64,000 nt of DNA from Xanthobacteraceae bacterium (GTDB lineage: Bacteria > Pseudomonadota > Alphaproteobacteria > Rhizobiales > Xanthobacteraceae). The position numbers were made by a program, and so were the translations under genes. Shown here piece by piece: positions 8,515 through 16,222 of the stretch (positions are counted from its first letter, which is position 1; each line of letters starts with the position of its first letter). The stretch spans positions 1 to 64,000 of the forward strand of contig JAIESR010000013.1 in NCBI GenBank assembly GCA_019745775.1. Reading direction: 5' to 3'. Under the pieces are notes generated by a model. The model had not been told where the DNA came from, did no database searches, and saw only the letters and a program-made list of their open reading frames with translations.

Positions 8515-9495
8515 CTACTGCGGCTCAGCACCGGATTCTTTCGCGATGCGGCGGGCGATCTCGCGATCCTCGAGGATGAAGCGCGCGAAATTCTCCGGCG
8601 TGTCGATCGCGCGCTCGACCGCACGCTCGGTGTACATCTTCTGCATGAAACCAGGATCGCCGGTGATCGCAACCACTTCCTTGTGCAGCCTGGCGATGAT
8701 CGGCTTCGGCGTACCCGCCGGCGCGAACAGCCCGAACCACGACTGCGGATAGCTCTCGCCGGTCGCCTCCTTCAGCGTCGGCACCGCCGGAAACAGCGGC
8801 GAGCGGGAGCTCGAATTCACCGCCAGCGCCGTGACCTTGCCCGCCTGCAGCACCGAAACCATGTTGGAGAGTCCGAGCAGCGTGATCGGCGTCGCGCCCG
8901 AAAGCAGCGCGGTCATCACCTCGTTGCCGCTGCGATACGGCACACGCACGATGTCGGCGCCGTATTTCCTGTTGAGCCCGTCCATGAAGTGCACGAGCGG
9001 GAACGAGAACGTCGAGTACGATAGCTTGCCGGGCTGCTTCTTGGCGAGCGCCATCAGCTCGGGCACGGTCTTCACCCCGAGCGAATTGTTCACCGCAAAC
9101 GCGAGCGTGTTGAAGAACAGATTGGTGATCGGTTCGAAATCCTTCTCGGGATTGAACGGCAGCGACTTGAACAGGAACTGGCTGTAGACGATCGGCTCCG
9201 ACGAAAGAACGCAGAGCGTGTAGCCGTCGGGCGCGCCTTCCGCGCAGGCGCGCGTGCCGATGTTGAGGCCGCCACCGCCGCGGTTCTCGACCACGAAGGT
9301 CTGGCCCAGACGCTTCTGCAATTCCTCGCTGAGCGCGCGGGTGAAGATGTCGCCGCCGCCACCGGGGCCGAGCGGGATAATCACGCGGACGGTCTTGTTC
9401 GGATAGTCCTGCTTGTTCGGATAGTCTTGCGCCGGCGCACCCGCACTCCACGTCAGCAACGCGACAGCGACGAGCGCGCCTGTGGCCTTGCGCAT
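8515..9495 (-). CDS. Bug-family solute-binding protein with duplicated DYPNKQ
   Basis: TctC-like periplasmic receptor, 326 aa. The start ATG 9495 has GGGGAG about 7 nt upstream; an in-frame ATG at 9501 abuts the SD. A short signal peptide (TGALVAVALLTWSAGAPAQ) is followed by QDYPNKQDYPNKTVRV, where six residues are exactly repeated by an 18-bp tandem duplication (9394-9429). The ligand loop IIPLGPGGGGD and the Cys-x10-Cys motif ACAEGAPDGYTLC place it with the receptors at 5740, 9578 and 14137. It is convergent with the CocE-type gene, 5 bp between stops. Ligand unknown. Confidence 0.9.
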   Translation of the reverse strand: MRKATGALVAVALLTWSAGAPAQDYPNKQDYPNKTVRVIIPLGPGGGGDIFTRALSEELQKRLGQTFVVENRGGGGLNIGTRACAEGAPDGYTLCVLSSEPIVYSQFLFKSLPFNPEKDFEPITNLFFNTLAFAVNNSLGVKTVPELMALAKKQPGKLSYSTFSFPLVHFMDGLNRKYGADIVRVPYRSGNEVMTALLSGATPITLLGLSNMVSVLQAGKVTALAVNSSSRSPLFPAVPTLKEATGESYPQSWFGLFAPAGTPKPIIARLHKEVVAITGDPGFMQKMYTERAVERAIDTPENFARFILEDREIARRIAKESGAEPQ

Positions 9496-9577
9496 GAGCA
9501 TCTCCCCCATGATCTTGTTGGGACAGAGCTTATCGGGCGCAGCGGCTCCCGCAAGCGGCCGGCTGTCGCAAATCTCC

Positions 9578-10564
9578 CTATTGCGGCTGCACGCCGGCGT
9601 CGTTGACAATGCGCCGCGATAGTAATCGGTCGAGCGCCAGGAAGCGGGCGAACTCGTCCGGCGTGTTGGCGACCGGCTCGTGGCCGCGCGACGTCATGTG
9701 CTTCTCGCGGAAGTCCGAATCGTTGATCACCTCGGCCATCTCGTTTCGGAGTCTTTCGACAATGGGCCTTGGCGTACCGGCCGGCGCGACGATGCCGAAA
9801 TAGACCCTGGTGATATCGATCTTGTAGCCGAGTTCGCCAATCGTCGGCACGTCGGGAAGCATCGGCAGGCGCCGCGGCGAATCCACCGCCAGCCCGACGA
9901 CGGTGCCGGCCTGGAGATAGGCCGCCCAGTTCGAGAGCCCGGAAAACGCGACCGGCGTCGTGCCCGAAAGCACGCCATTGGCAGTCTCCCCGCCGCCGCG
10001 GAACGGCACCCGCACCATGTCGGCGCCGGTCAGTTTCTTGAAATTCTCCATGAACACCCAGAGCGGCAGGCCGGGCGCGATGTAGCTCAGGCTCTTCGGC
10101 TTGGCCTTCGACAAGGCCGCAAGCTCGGCGAGGCTCTTCACTTTGAGATCGGCATTCGCCACGATCGCCTGGGTCGAGAAGAACGGATTCGTAATCGGCG
10201 CAAAGTCCTTCACCGGATCGTACGGGAGCTTCCTGAACAGGAACTGGTTGTAGACCAGCGCCTCGTTCGGCAGCATGCAGATGGTGTAGCCGTCCGGCGA
10301 CGACTCGGCGCAGGCGCGCGCGCCGATGTTGAAGTTGCCGCCGGGCCGGTTGTCGATCACCAGCGCGTGGCCGAAACGCTTGCGCAGGTCCTCGCCGAGC
10401 GCGCGCATGAATACGTCCTGGGTGCCGCCGGCGCTCGCCGGGATGATTACCTTGATCGGCCGCGAGGGAAAAGTCTGCGCGCCGGCGGATGCCGTCAGCA
10501 TGGAAGCGGCTGCGGCGACCAAGACGGCTGCAGCGACTGCGAACCTGACGGCAACGCCGCGCAT
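9578..10564 (-). CDS. Bug-family solute-binding protein
   Basis: TctC-like periplasmic receptor, 328 aa, start ATG 10564 with AGGAGA 6 nt upstream. It has a signal peptide (FAVAAAVLVAAAASMLTASAG, AQ cleavage), then TFPSRPIKVIIPASAGGTQD and ACAESSPDGYTIC with the Cys pair of this subfamily. It is upstream of and in line with the receptor at 8515 (82-bp gap), so the two may be cotranscribed. It ends GVQPQ, much like its neighbours' -PQ C-termini, which supports local duplication. Ligand unknown. Confidence 0.9.
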   Translation of the reverse strand: MRGVAVRFAVAAAVLVAAAASMLTASAGAQTFPSRPIKVIIPASAGGTQDVFMRALGEDLRKRFGHALVIDNRPGGNFNIGARACAESSPDGYTICMLPNEALVYNQFLFRKLPYDPVKDFAPITNPFFSTQAIVANADLKVKSLAELAALSKAKPKSLSYIAPGLPLWVFMENFKKLTGADMVRVPFRGGGETANGVLSGTTPVAFSGLSNWAAYLQAGTVVGLAVDSPRRLPMLPDVPTIGELGYKIDITRVYFGIVAPAGTPRPIVERLRNEMAEVINDSDFREKHMTSRGHEPVANTPDEFARFLALDRLLSRRIVNDAGVQPQ

Positions 10565-10705
10565 CGGTTTCTCCTGCGCTCTTGCAATCGGTTGTGTCTC
10601 CTTAGAGCATCCTCACGCGCCATGCACTTGCCTTGGCGTCGCACTCGGCGTACGGCCTGAACCCTTGCCTCTCGTTAATTCCCCGGCCCCTGTCATCGCC
10701 ATCCC

Positions 10706-11305
10706 ATGTCGTCTCCCGCCTCGCCTCCCACCCACCCCGCCTCCCTGTTCGCGATCTACAGGCTCTGTTTTGTCGTCGGACTGTTCAGCTTCGGTGGCGG
10801 GCTTTCGGCCTGGTTTCACCGCGAGGTCGTGCAGGTGCGCGGCTGGATGACCGACGACGAGTTCTTTTCCGGCTACTCGCTGGCGCAGATCCTGCCGGGC
10901 GTGAATTCGACCAACATGTCGGTCTATATCGGCCAGCACCTGCGCGGCGCGCTCGGCGCCACCGCGGCGTTGCTCGGCCTGCTCACCGGACCGTTCGCGA
11001 TCGTGATCGCGGTCGCTTCCGTCTATCACCAGCTCGTCGGCCTGCCCGGCTTTACGGCCATCATGGGTGGCGTTGCTGCCGCCGCGGTCGGGATGGTGTT
11101 CCGGATGGGCATGAACTCGGCACGCAGCAGCTTGCACCACATCCCGTCGCTCGCCGTGCTGATTGCGACCTTCTTCGCCATCGGCATCATGCAATGGCCG
11201 CTGTTGCCGGTGCTGGCCGTGCTGGTGCCGCTCAGCATCGCGCTGGCATGGCCGCGCGGCGCATCGCCACAAGAATCAAGGCCGGAGAAGCCCGGCGATG
11301 CGTGA
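10706..11305 (+). CDS. chrA: Chromate transporter, N-terminal-type CHR protein
   Basis: First half of a split CHR-superfamily transporter, 199 aa. It has the CHR signature FSFGGGLSAWFHREVV followed by SGYSLAQILPGVNSTNMS and several hydrophobic segments (LGATAALLGLLTGPFAIVI, GFTAIMGGVAAAAVGMVFR, LIATFFAIGIMQWPLLPVL). It overlaps the next CHR gene by 8 bp, so the pair is translationally coupled and probably forms a heterodimer equal to one long ChrA. The SD before ATG 10706 is poor. The family exports chromate; other anions are possible. Confidence 0.85.
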   Translation: MSSPASPPTHPASLFAIYRLCFVVGLFSFGGGLSAWFHREVVQVRGWMTDDEFFSGYSLAQILPGVNSTNMSVYIGQHLRGALGATAALLGLLTGPFAIVIAVASVYHQLVGLPGFTAIMGGVAAAAVGMVFRMGMNSARSSLHHIPSLAVLIATFFAIGIMQWPLLPVLAVLVPLSIALAWPRGASPQESRPEKPGDA

Positions 11306-11834
11306 CGATCCGCTGATCCAGCTCATCATCGTGATCGCGCCCTTGTCGCTGCTCGCGATCGGGGGCGCCTCGGCGATCTACGCGCCGCTGCAGCAGCAGA
11401 CCGTCGACGTCTATCACTGGGTCTCCGCGCGCGAATATCTCGAGCTGTTCGCGATCGCGCGGGTGACGCCCGGCCCCGGCTCGATGCTGACCACGCTGAT
11501 CGGCTGGAAGGTCGCGGGCTTCCTCGGCGCGCTGGCGGCGACGCTCGCGCTCTACGTGCCGTGCTCGATGCTCTGCTACGGCGCGGCGCAGACCTGGCGC
11601 CGCTATCGCGGCACCAAGTGGCACTCGGCGGTCGAGAACGGGCTGCGCCCGATCGGCGCCGGGCTGATGATCGCCGGCGGCGTGATGATCCTCCGGATCG
11701 AGCACTCCGGCTGGCCAGGCTGGGTGGTCGCCTTCGCCGTGCTCGGCGTGATGACCTGGCGGCCGGCGATCCACCCGATGCTGCTCCTGGCAATCGGCGG
11801 CGCGCTATTCGTCGCGGTGCGCGCCGTCAGCTAG
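11298..11834 (+). CDS. Chromate transporter, C-terminal-type CHR protein
   Basis: Second half of the split CHR transporter, 178 aa. The ATG at 11298 lies inside the end of the preceding gene. It carries the matching family motifs in antiparallel order (LSLLAIGGASAIYAPLQQQ; ARVTPGPGSMLTTLIGWKV) and at least four hydrophobic segments. Short-chain CHR pairs like this are known to work together in chromate efflux; no regulator (chrB or chrF) is nearby. Actual chromate resistance is not shown by the sequence. Confidence 0.83.
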   Translation: MRDDPLIQLIIVIAPLSLLAIGGASAIYAPLQQQTVDVYHWVSAREYLELFAIARVTPGPGSMLTTLIGWKVAGFLGALAATLALYVPCSMLCYGAAQTWRRYRGTKWHSAVENGLRPIGAGLMIAGGVMILRIEHSGWPGWVVAFAVLGVMTWRPAIHPMLLLAIGGALFVAVRAVS

Positions 11835-11962
11835 AACCAAGTCCACGACTCAGACCCATTTGTCTTCCGGTCATTTGGACCGATGGTGCAGGGCCGTTTT
11901 GGACCGCAAAGCCGGCGCACACCCTATCGCACCTTCGTCGGCCTAAGTTAGTGTGAGTAACC

Positions 11963-11994
11963 GATCTGTTCCCAATGAGGAACGGATCATTGGG
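11963..11994 (+). promoter_or_regulatory. Two mutually exclusive hairpins at a ribosome-binding site
   Basis: Just before the gene at 12001, GATCTGTTCC (11963-11972) pairs with GGAACGGATC (11979-11988): 10 bp including one G-U, with a 6-nt loop. An alternative pairing, CCCAAT (11971-11976) with ATTGGG (11989-11994), cannot form at the same time and would bury the 5' part of the SD GGGGGAG (11992-11998). It could equally be a palindromic protein operator. No regulator is identified. Confidence 0.4.
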
Positions 11995-12000
11995 GGAGCT

Positions 12001-13095
12001 ATGGGGACACCTCGCAAGAGATTCCTGCCTGTGGCAGGGGCGATTGTATTTGCAGCATTTTCTTTGGGCTCGCTGGAAGCTCAAGGGCAGGAGTCGTTCT
12101 ACAAGGGCAAGCGGCTGACCATGCTTATCAACTTTGGCTCAGGCGGCGGGGTCGACGTTGAGGGGCGACTATTTGCTCGTTACCTCGCAAAACATATCGA
12201 GGGACGTCCAACAATTGTCGTGCAAAACATGCCGGGGGGCGCTGGCCTAAATGCCGTGAACTATCTCGGTGAAGTAGCGCCTAAGGATGGCACCACCTTC
12301 GGATATTTCGCCGGCGTACCTTGGCAATACGCAACTGAGCCAGAAAAATTTCGCATTGACCTGAGGTCCTATGAGTTCGTCGCCTACGAAGCCAACGCCA
12401 CCGTATTCTATGCCCGGACCGACGTTGCCCCCGGGATCAAGGAACCGGCCGACATTGCCAAAGCAAAAGGACTCGTGTCCGGAGGTCTCGGCGTAAGTCA
12501 TCCCCGGGATTTGGGAATCCGTCTCACGCTCGACATGCTGGGTGTTCCGTACCGCCACGTAAGTGGATACCAAAGCACACAAACGGCGCGGCTCGCATTC
12601 CAACGCAATGAAATTAATTTTTTTGGGGAGACAACCGCGTCTTATCGTACCGCGGTCCAGTCCCTGGTGAACGAAGGCCAGGCAGTTCCGATCTACTTTA
12701 GCCCCAGTTGGAACGGCGAAACCTTGAGCGTGCCAAAGCAACTTGAAGGGTTGCCAATTTTGCCGTTCCAAGAGATTTTTCGGAAAGTCAGGGGCACCAG
12801 CCCTTCTGGCCAATTATGGGAGGTCTATCTCGCCGCACTGGCCCTAACCTCCACTATGGCGCGGCTCGATATTCTTCCGCCCGGCGCGCCGCAGGGCGCG
12901 GTAGCTGCGTTGCGGAACGCGGTGCAGCAGCTTAAGGCCGACAGGGAATTCCACGAAGAGGCAATGAGAACCATTGGCTATGTACCGGACTACGAGGCTG
13001 GCCCCGATACCAACCGGCAGACTCGCTTGGGCCTTACGGTCGATCCAGACGTCAAGGAGTTCGTTGCTGGCTACATTAAGCGCGCGCGCAAATGA
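12001..13095 (+). CDS. Bug/TctC-like solute-binding protein, AT-richer and possibly acquired
   Basis: Periplasmic substrate-binding protein of the tripartite tricarboxylate receptor family, 364 aa, longer than its neighbours. The start ATG 12001 follows GGGGGAG. It has a signal peptide (FLPVAGAIVFAAFSLGSLEAQ), then ESFYKGKRLTMLINFGSGGG and VVQNMPGGAG. It groups with the receptor at 19367 (FY-GK motif) rather than the Cys-pair group. Codon use is visibly AT-richer than the surrounding genes (for example a T7 run near 12618), which suggests recent transfer. It is orphan, with no membrane components nearby. Ligand unknown. Confidence 0.85.
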   Translation: MGTPRKRFLPVAGAIVFAAFSLGSLEAQGQESFYKGKRLTMLINFGSGGGVDVEGRLFARYLAKHIEGRPTIVVQNMPGGAGLNAVNYLGEVAPKDGTTFGYFAGVPWQYATEPEKFRIDLRSYEFVAYEANATVFYARTDVAPGIKEPADIAKAKGLVSGGLGVSHPRDLGIRLTLDMLGVPYRHVSGYQSTQTARLAFQRNEINFFGETTASYRTAVQSLVNEGQAVPIYFSPSWNGETLSVPKQLEGLPILPFQEIFRKVRGTSPSGQLWEVYLAALALTSTMARLDILPPGAPQGAVAALRNAVQQLKADREFHEEAMRTIGYVPDYEAGPDTNRQTRLGLTVDPDVKEFVAGYIKRARK

Positions 13096-13130
13096 TTAGG
13101 TACCGTTCAGTCAAGGCGTGACGAGTCCGC

Positions 13131-14039
13131 CTAAACCGGCGTGAAGCCGAACAGGCGGGCCGGATTGTCGACCAGGATGCGTTGCCGGGTCGCCTGATCC
13201 GGCGCGATCACCGCCAGAAGGTCGAGCAGATCGCCTTCATTGGGCGTGCGGCCCGGCGTGAACGTATTGCCGTGCGGCCAATCGGTGCCCCAGATGACGC
13301 GGTCCGGAGCAGCGGCGATGACCGCCTGGGCGAAGGGCACCATGTCCATGAACGGCAGGCTTCCGGGGACGCGCGCCTGCGGAACCGCGCTGATCTTGTC
13401 GAAGCTGCACAGCTTCACCCAGAAGCGGTCATCCTTGAGGAGGTCGAGCAGCAGCCGAAACGCCGGCTGACCAACACCGTCCTTGCCGCGAACCCGCGCC
13501 ATATGGTCGATGATCGTGACCGTCGGGAGCTTGCGGATGAATTTCTCATGTTCGATGAAATCCGGGGGATCGACATGCAGGACGAGAACCCAGTCGCGTT
13601 TTTGCAATGCCGGTAGGTGCGCGCTCAAATGCTCCACGCTGCCGGGCCGGTCCTTCATCAGATGGAAGCGCGCGCCGCGGATGCCGCCCTCGGCCAAGGC
13701 CTGAAGCGACTTGTCGTCAAATGACTCGTTGATGTTGGCGACGCCACGCGCCGCATCCCCCATATTGGCGACGGCGTCCAGAATGACGCGGTTGTCGTAG
13801 CCGTGGGCGGTGGGGCAGACGAAGACCGCCCGGCTGAGGCCGGTGATCTTCTGCATGTTGCGATAGTGTTCGACGGGCGCGGCAGGCGGCGTGTACCGGC
13901 GCTTCTCATAGTACGGGAAAATGTCGGGCGGGCCGAAGACATGGGCATGCGTGTCGCAGGCGCCTTTGGGAAGGGTCCAGCCCGGCGCCCGCGTATTGGG
14001 ATCCGGGGGCAAGCTGACAGGCAATGCAGAACGCGTCAT
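13131..14039 (-). CDS. Amidohydrolase family protein, LigI (PDC hydrolase)-like
   Basis: Metal-dependent TIM-barrel hydrolase of the amidohydrolase-2 family, 302 aa, start ATG 14039 (GAGG 8 nt upstream). It has the first metal/active-site strand CDTHAHVFGPPDIFPYYEKR, LHVDPPDF, the strand-6 His in TIIDHMAR, and WGTDWPHGNTF with the catalytic Asp near the C-terminus. This order resembles 2-pyrone-4,6-dicarboxylate lactonase and related 4-oxalomesaconate-pathway enzymes. Flanking Bug receptors fit a role in carboxylate or lactone breakdown. The exact substrate cannot be read from the sequence. Confidence 0.85.
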   Translation of the reverse strand: MTRSALPVSLPPDPNTRAPGWTLPKGACDTHAHVFGPPDIFPYYEKRRYTPPAAPVEHYRNMQKITGLSRAVFVCPTAHGYDNRVILDAVANMGDAARGVANINESFDDKSLQALAEGGIRGARFHLMKDRPGSVEHLSAHLPALQKRDWVLVLHVDPPDFIEHEKFIRKLPTVTIIDHMARVRGKDGVGQPAFRLLLDLLKDDRFWVKLCSFDKISAVPQARVPGSLPFMDMVPFAQAVIAAAPDRVIWGTDWPHGNTFTPGRTPNEGDLLDLLAVIAPDQATRQRILVDNPARLFGFTPV

Positions 14040-14136
14040 CGAGGCCTCGCCGTTTCGTCGTCGGCGCAACCTAGCAAGGCGACCGGGACGCGACCAGCGC
14101 TGGCCGACATCGACCGATTTGGGAAATGCGGCGGGG

Positions 14137-15123
14137 CTACTGCGGCATCAGGCCGGCGTCGTAGACCACCTGCTTCGCCTGCGCGCGGTCGCGCACGATC
14201 TCGGCCGCGAACTCCTCGGGCGAGTTGAGCGCCGGCACCAGGCTGCGCGCCGTCAGGTGCTTCGCCGTGAACTCCGGCTTGCTCACGATCGAACGTACTT
14301 CCTTGTTGAAGCGGTCGACGATCGCTCTTGGCGTCCCGCTTGGCGCAAAAAGTCCGTACCAGCCGCGCGACGGCGGTCCTGCATAGCCGGTCTCGGAGAG
14401 GAGCGGCACCTTCGGGAAATTCGGCGAGCGCACGTTGTTCATCATGGCGAGCGGCGTCATCGCGCCGCTGCGGATATGGCTGACGACATTGCCTTCGCCG
14501 AACAGCCCGATCGGGGTGGTGCCGCTCATGATCGCGGTCACAGCCTCGCCGCCGCCGCGGAACGGCACCCGCACCCAGTCGGCGCCCTGCTCTTTCCGCA
14601 GCGTCTCCATGTAGAGCACCATCGGCGCGCCGGGGGTGAGGTAGTTGAGCGTGCCGGGCCTGTCCTTCGACAGCGCGACCAGCTCTTCGACCGTCTTCAC
14701 CTTGAGGTCGGTGTTGACCACCATGATGTGGATCAGGTGGTAGAGGTTGACGACCGGCTGCAGCGCCGTCTCCGGATTGAACGGCATGCTCTTGAGCAGG
14801 TATTGATTGTAGATGAGCGGGTCGGCGTTGATGATGCAGATGGTGTAGCCATCCGGCGGCGACTCGGCGCAGGCCCGCGTGCCGAGGTTCTGCATTCCGC
14901 CGGGACGATTCTCGATCACGAACGCCGCGCCCATGCGCTTTGAAAGCTCGTCACCGAGCGCGCGCATGAAGATGTCGCTCAGACCGCCGGCGCTGGTGGT
15001 GGTGAGCACGCGGATCGGACGGTTGGGATAGTCCTGCGCCTGCGCGCTGACCGCGGCCGGCAACAAGAGCGCGACGCTCGAAACAATAAGCGAGAAAAGC
15101 CTCCACGCGGATGTGTGCACCAC
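14137..15123 (-). CDS. Bug-family solute-binding protein, GTG start
   Basis: TctC-like periplasmic receptor, 328 aa. The GTG at 15123 is preferred because GGGGAG lies 6 nt upstream and the resulting N-terminus is a clean signal peptide (LFSLIVSSVALLLPAAVSAQA). The mature part begins QDYPNRPIRVLTTTSAGG and carries ACAESPPDGYTIC, the Cys-x10-Cys motif of the 5740/8515/9578 group. It lies upstream of and in line with the LigI-like amidohydrolase (97-bp gap), so the two may form a transcription unit. Ligand unknown. Confidence 0.9.
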   Translation of the reverse strand: MVHTSAWRLFSLIVSSVALLLPAAVSAQAQDYPNRPIRVLTTTSAGGLSDIFMRALGDELSKRMGAAFVIENRPGGMQNLGTRACAESPPDGYTICIINADPLIYNQYLLKSMPFNPETALQPVVNLYHLIHIMVVNTDLKVKTVEELVALSKDRPGTLNYLTPGAPMVLYMETLRKEQGADWVRVPFRGGGEAVTAIMSGTTPIGLFGEGNVVSHIRSGAMTPLAMMNNVRSPNFPKVPLLSETGYAGPPSRGWYGLFAPSGTPRAIVDRFNKEVRSIVSKPEFTAKHLTARSLVPALNSPEEFAAEIVRDRAQAKQVVYDAGLMPQ

Positions 15124-15273
15124 GAGCGTCTCCCCAGCCGAGATTTTCTTCGCAGGCCTGTCGGCCCGCTGGCTCCAAGAATTCCATCCCTGGCCCGGAC
15201 TTCGCAAGCGGGACGGTGACCGGACAGTCAAAATGTCTCGGATCATGCGTGGCCGTGGAATGCCAGCGCTGGG

Positions 15274-15456
15274 CTAGGCTTTCTTCCTCGCCTGCATCTT
15301 GCCGGCGGTGTTGCCGCATTTCACGCATTCGAGCGAGAGCCGCTCCATCGCGGGATTGCCGGGCGCCGGCTCGCGCCGCACGACCCGCATCTCGCCGCCG
15401 CATTGCGGGCAGCTCTGCGCCACCGGCGGCGCCTTGGAAAAATCGGAACGCGCCAT
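15274..15456 (-). CDS. Small zinc-ribbon protein
   Basis: 60-aa protein with two Cys-x2-Cys knuckles, SCPQCGGEMRVV and LECVKCGNTAGK, typical of a rubredoxin-like zinc ribbon, and a basic tail (MQARKKA). The ATG at 15456 has AGAGGA upstream. It lies 17 bp after the GatB/YqeY-family gene on the same strand and is probably cotranscribed. No enzyme motif is present; a nucleic-acid or protein-binding role is inference. Confidence 0.7.
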   Translation of the reverse strand: MARSDFSKAPPVAQSCPQCGGEMRVVRREPAPGNPAMERLSLECVKCGNTAGKMQARKKA

Positions 15457-15473
15457 GGTGTCCTCTATCGCGT

Positions 15474-15932
15474 TCAACCGCCGGAGAGCTTGGCCTTCAC
15501 CAAACCGCTCGCCTTGCCGAAATCCATCTGGCCCGCGTATTTGCCGCGCAACACTCCGATCACCTTGCCCATGTCCTTCATTGACGCGGCGCCGGTCTCG
15601 GCGATCGCCGCCGCGATCGCCGCCGCCATCTCGGCTTCCGACATCTGCTTGGGCAGGAAGCCGGCGATCACCGAAATCTCTCCGCGCTCCTGCTCGGCCA
15701 ATTCCTTGCGGCCGCCCTTCTCATAGAGATCGACGGACTCTTCCCGCTGCTTGATCATTTTTTGCATGAGGGCAAGGAGCGCGCCGTCGTCGAGCGGGTC
15801 CTTGCCGGCGCCGCGCGCTTCGATGTCCGCGTTCTTGATCGCGGCATTGACCAGCCGCAGCGTCGACAGCCGCAGCTTCTCGCCCGACTTCATCGCGTCC
15901 TTCATTCCGTCGTTGATCTTCTCGCGCAGCAT
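15474..15932 (-). CDS. GatB/YqeY domain-containing protein
   Basis: 152-aa YqeY-family protein, homologous to the tail domain of the GatB/GatE tRNA-dependent amidotransferase subunit. It starts MLREKINDGMKDAMKSGEK, a typical YqeY opening, then has KRE-rich helices and the C-terminal all-helical tail (GFLPKQMSEAEMAAAIAAAI, MGKVIGVLRGKYAGQMD). The ATG at 15932 has GAGGA upstream. It lies divergently from carA with one small gene between them, a common alphaproteobacterial arrangement. The molecular role is not established; it may bind tRNA. Confidence 0.92.
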   Translation of the reverse strand: MLREKINDGMKDAMKSGEKLRLSTLRLVNAAIKNADIEARGAGKDPLDDGALLALMQKMIKQREESVDLYEKGGRKELAEQERGEISVIAGFLPKQMSEAEMAAAIAAAIAETGAASMKDMGKVIGVLRGKYAGQMDFGKASGLVKAKLSGG

Positions 15933-15943
15933 GTGCGTCCTCG

Positions 15944-16174
15944 TTATGAAATCACCGGTCTCGACGTCCGCTTCCGCCAGCGCTGGACCGCGATCGTCGC
16001 CCAGACCGCCTCGACGACGCCGAACGGCCAGGCGCCCTGGAGGAAGCCGTAAACTGAGGCCAATCCACAGGCCCCGGCAAACGCCAGAATATAGGCCGGA
16101 TTGCGGTCCTCCAGCGCATAGAAGACCAGCATCGCCGTCACGGCGGATAGTCCGAAAGCCGTAAGCCAATCCAC
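15944..16174 (-). CDS. Small membrane protein, GTG start
   Basis: 76-aa hypothetical protein with three short hydrophobic stretches (AFGLSAVTAMLVFYAL, AYILAFAGACGLASVYGFL, FGVVEAVWATIAV) and a basic C-terminus, consistent with an inner-membrane protein. The GTG at 16174 has AGAGG 8 nt upstream. It is 11 bp upstream of the YqeY-family gene on the same strand and divergent from carA (48 bp between starts), so both promoters lie in that short gap. I do not recognise a function. Confidence 0.6.
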   Translation of the reverse strand: MDWLTAFGLSAVTAMLVFYALEDRNPAYILAFAGACGLASVYGFLQGAWPFGVVEAVWATIAVQRWRKRTSRPVIS

Positions 16175-16222
16175 AGATGGCCTCTTTGACGGCAGCAGAA
16201 TCGGCGACTATGTAGACGCGCA

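Noticed and set aside
10706-11834. A frameshifted single chrA pseudogene
   Set aside because: Both reading frames have complete CHR motifs and proper starts, and split short-chain CHR pairs are a known arrangement.
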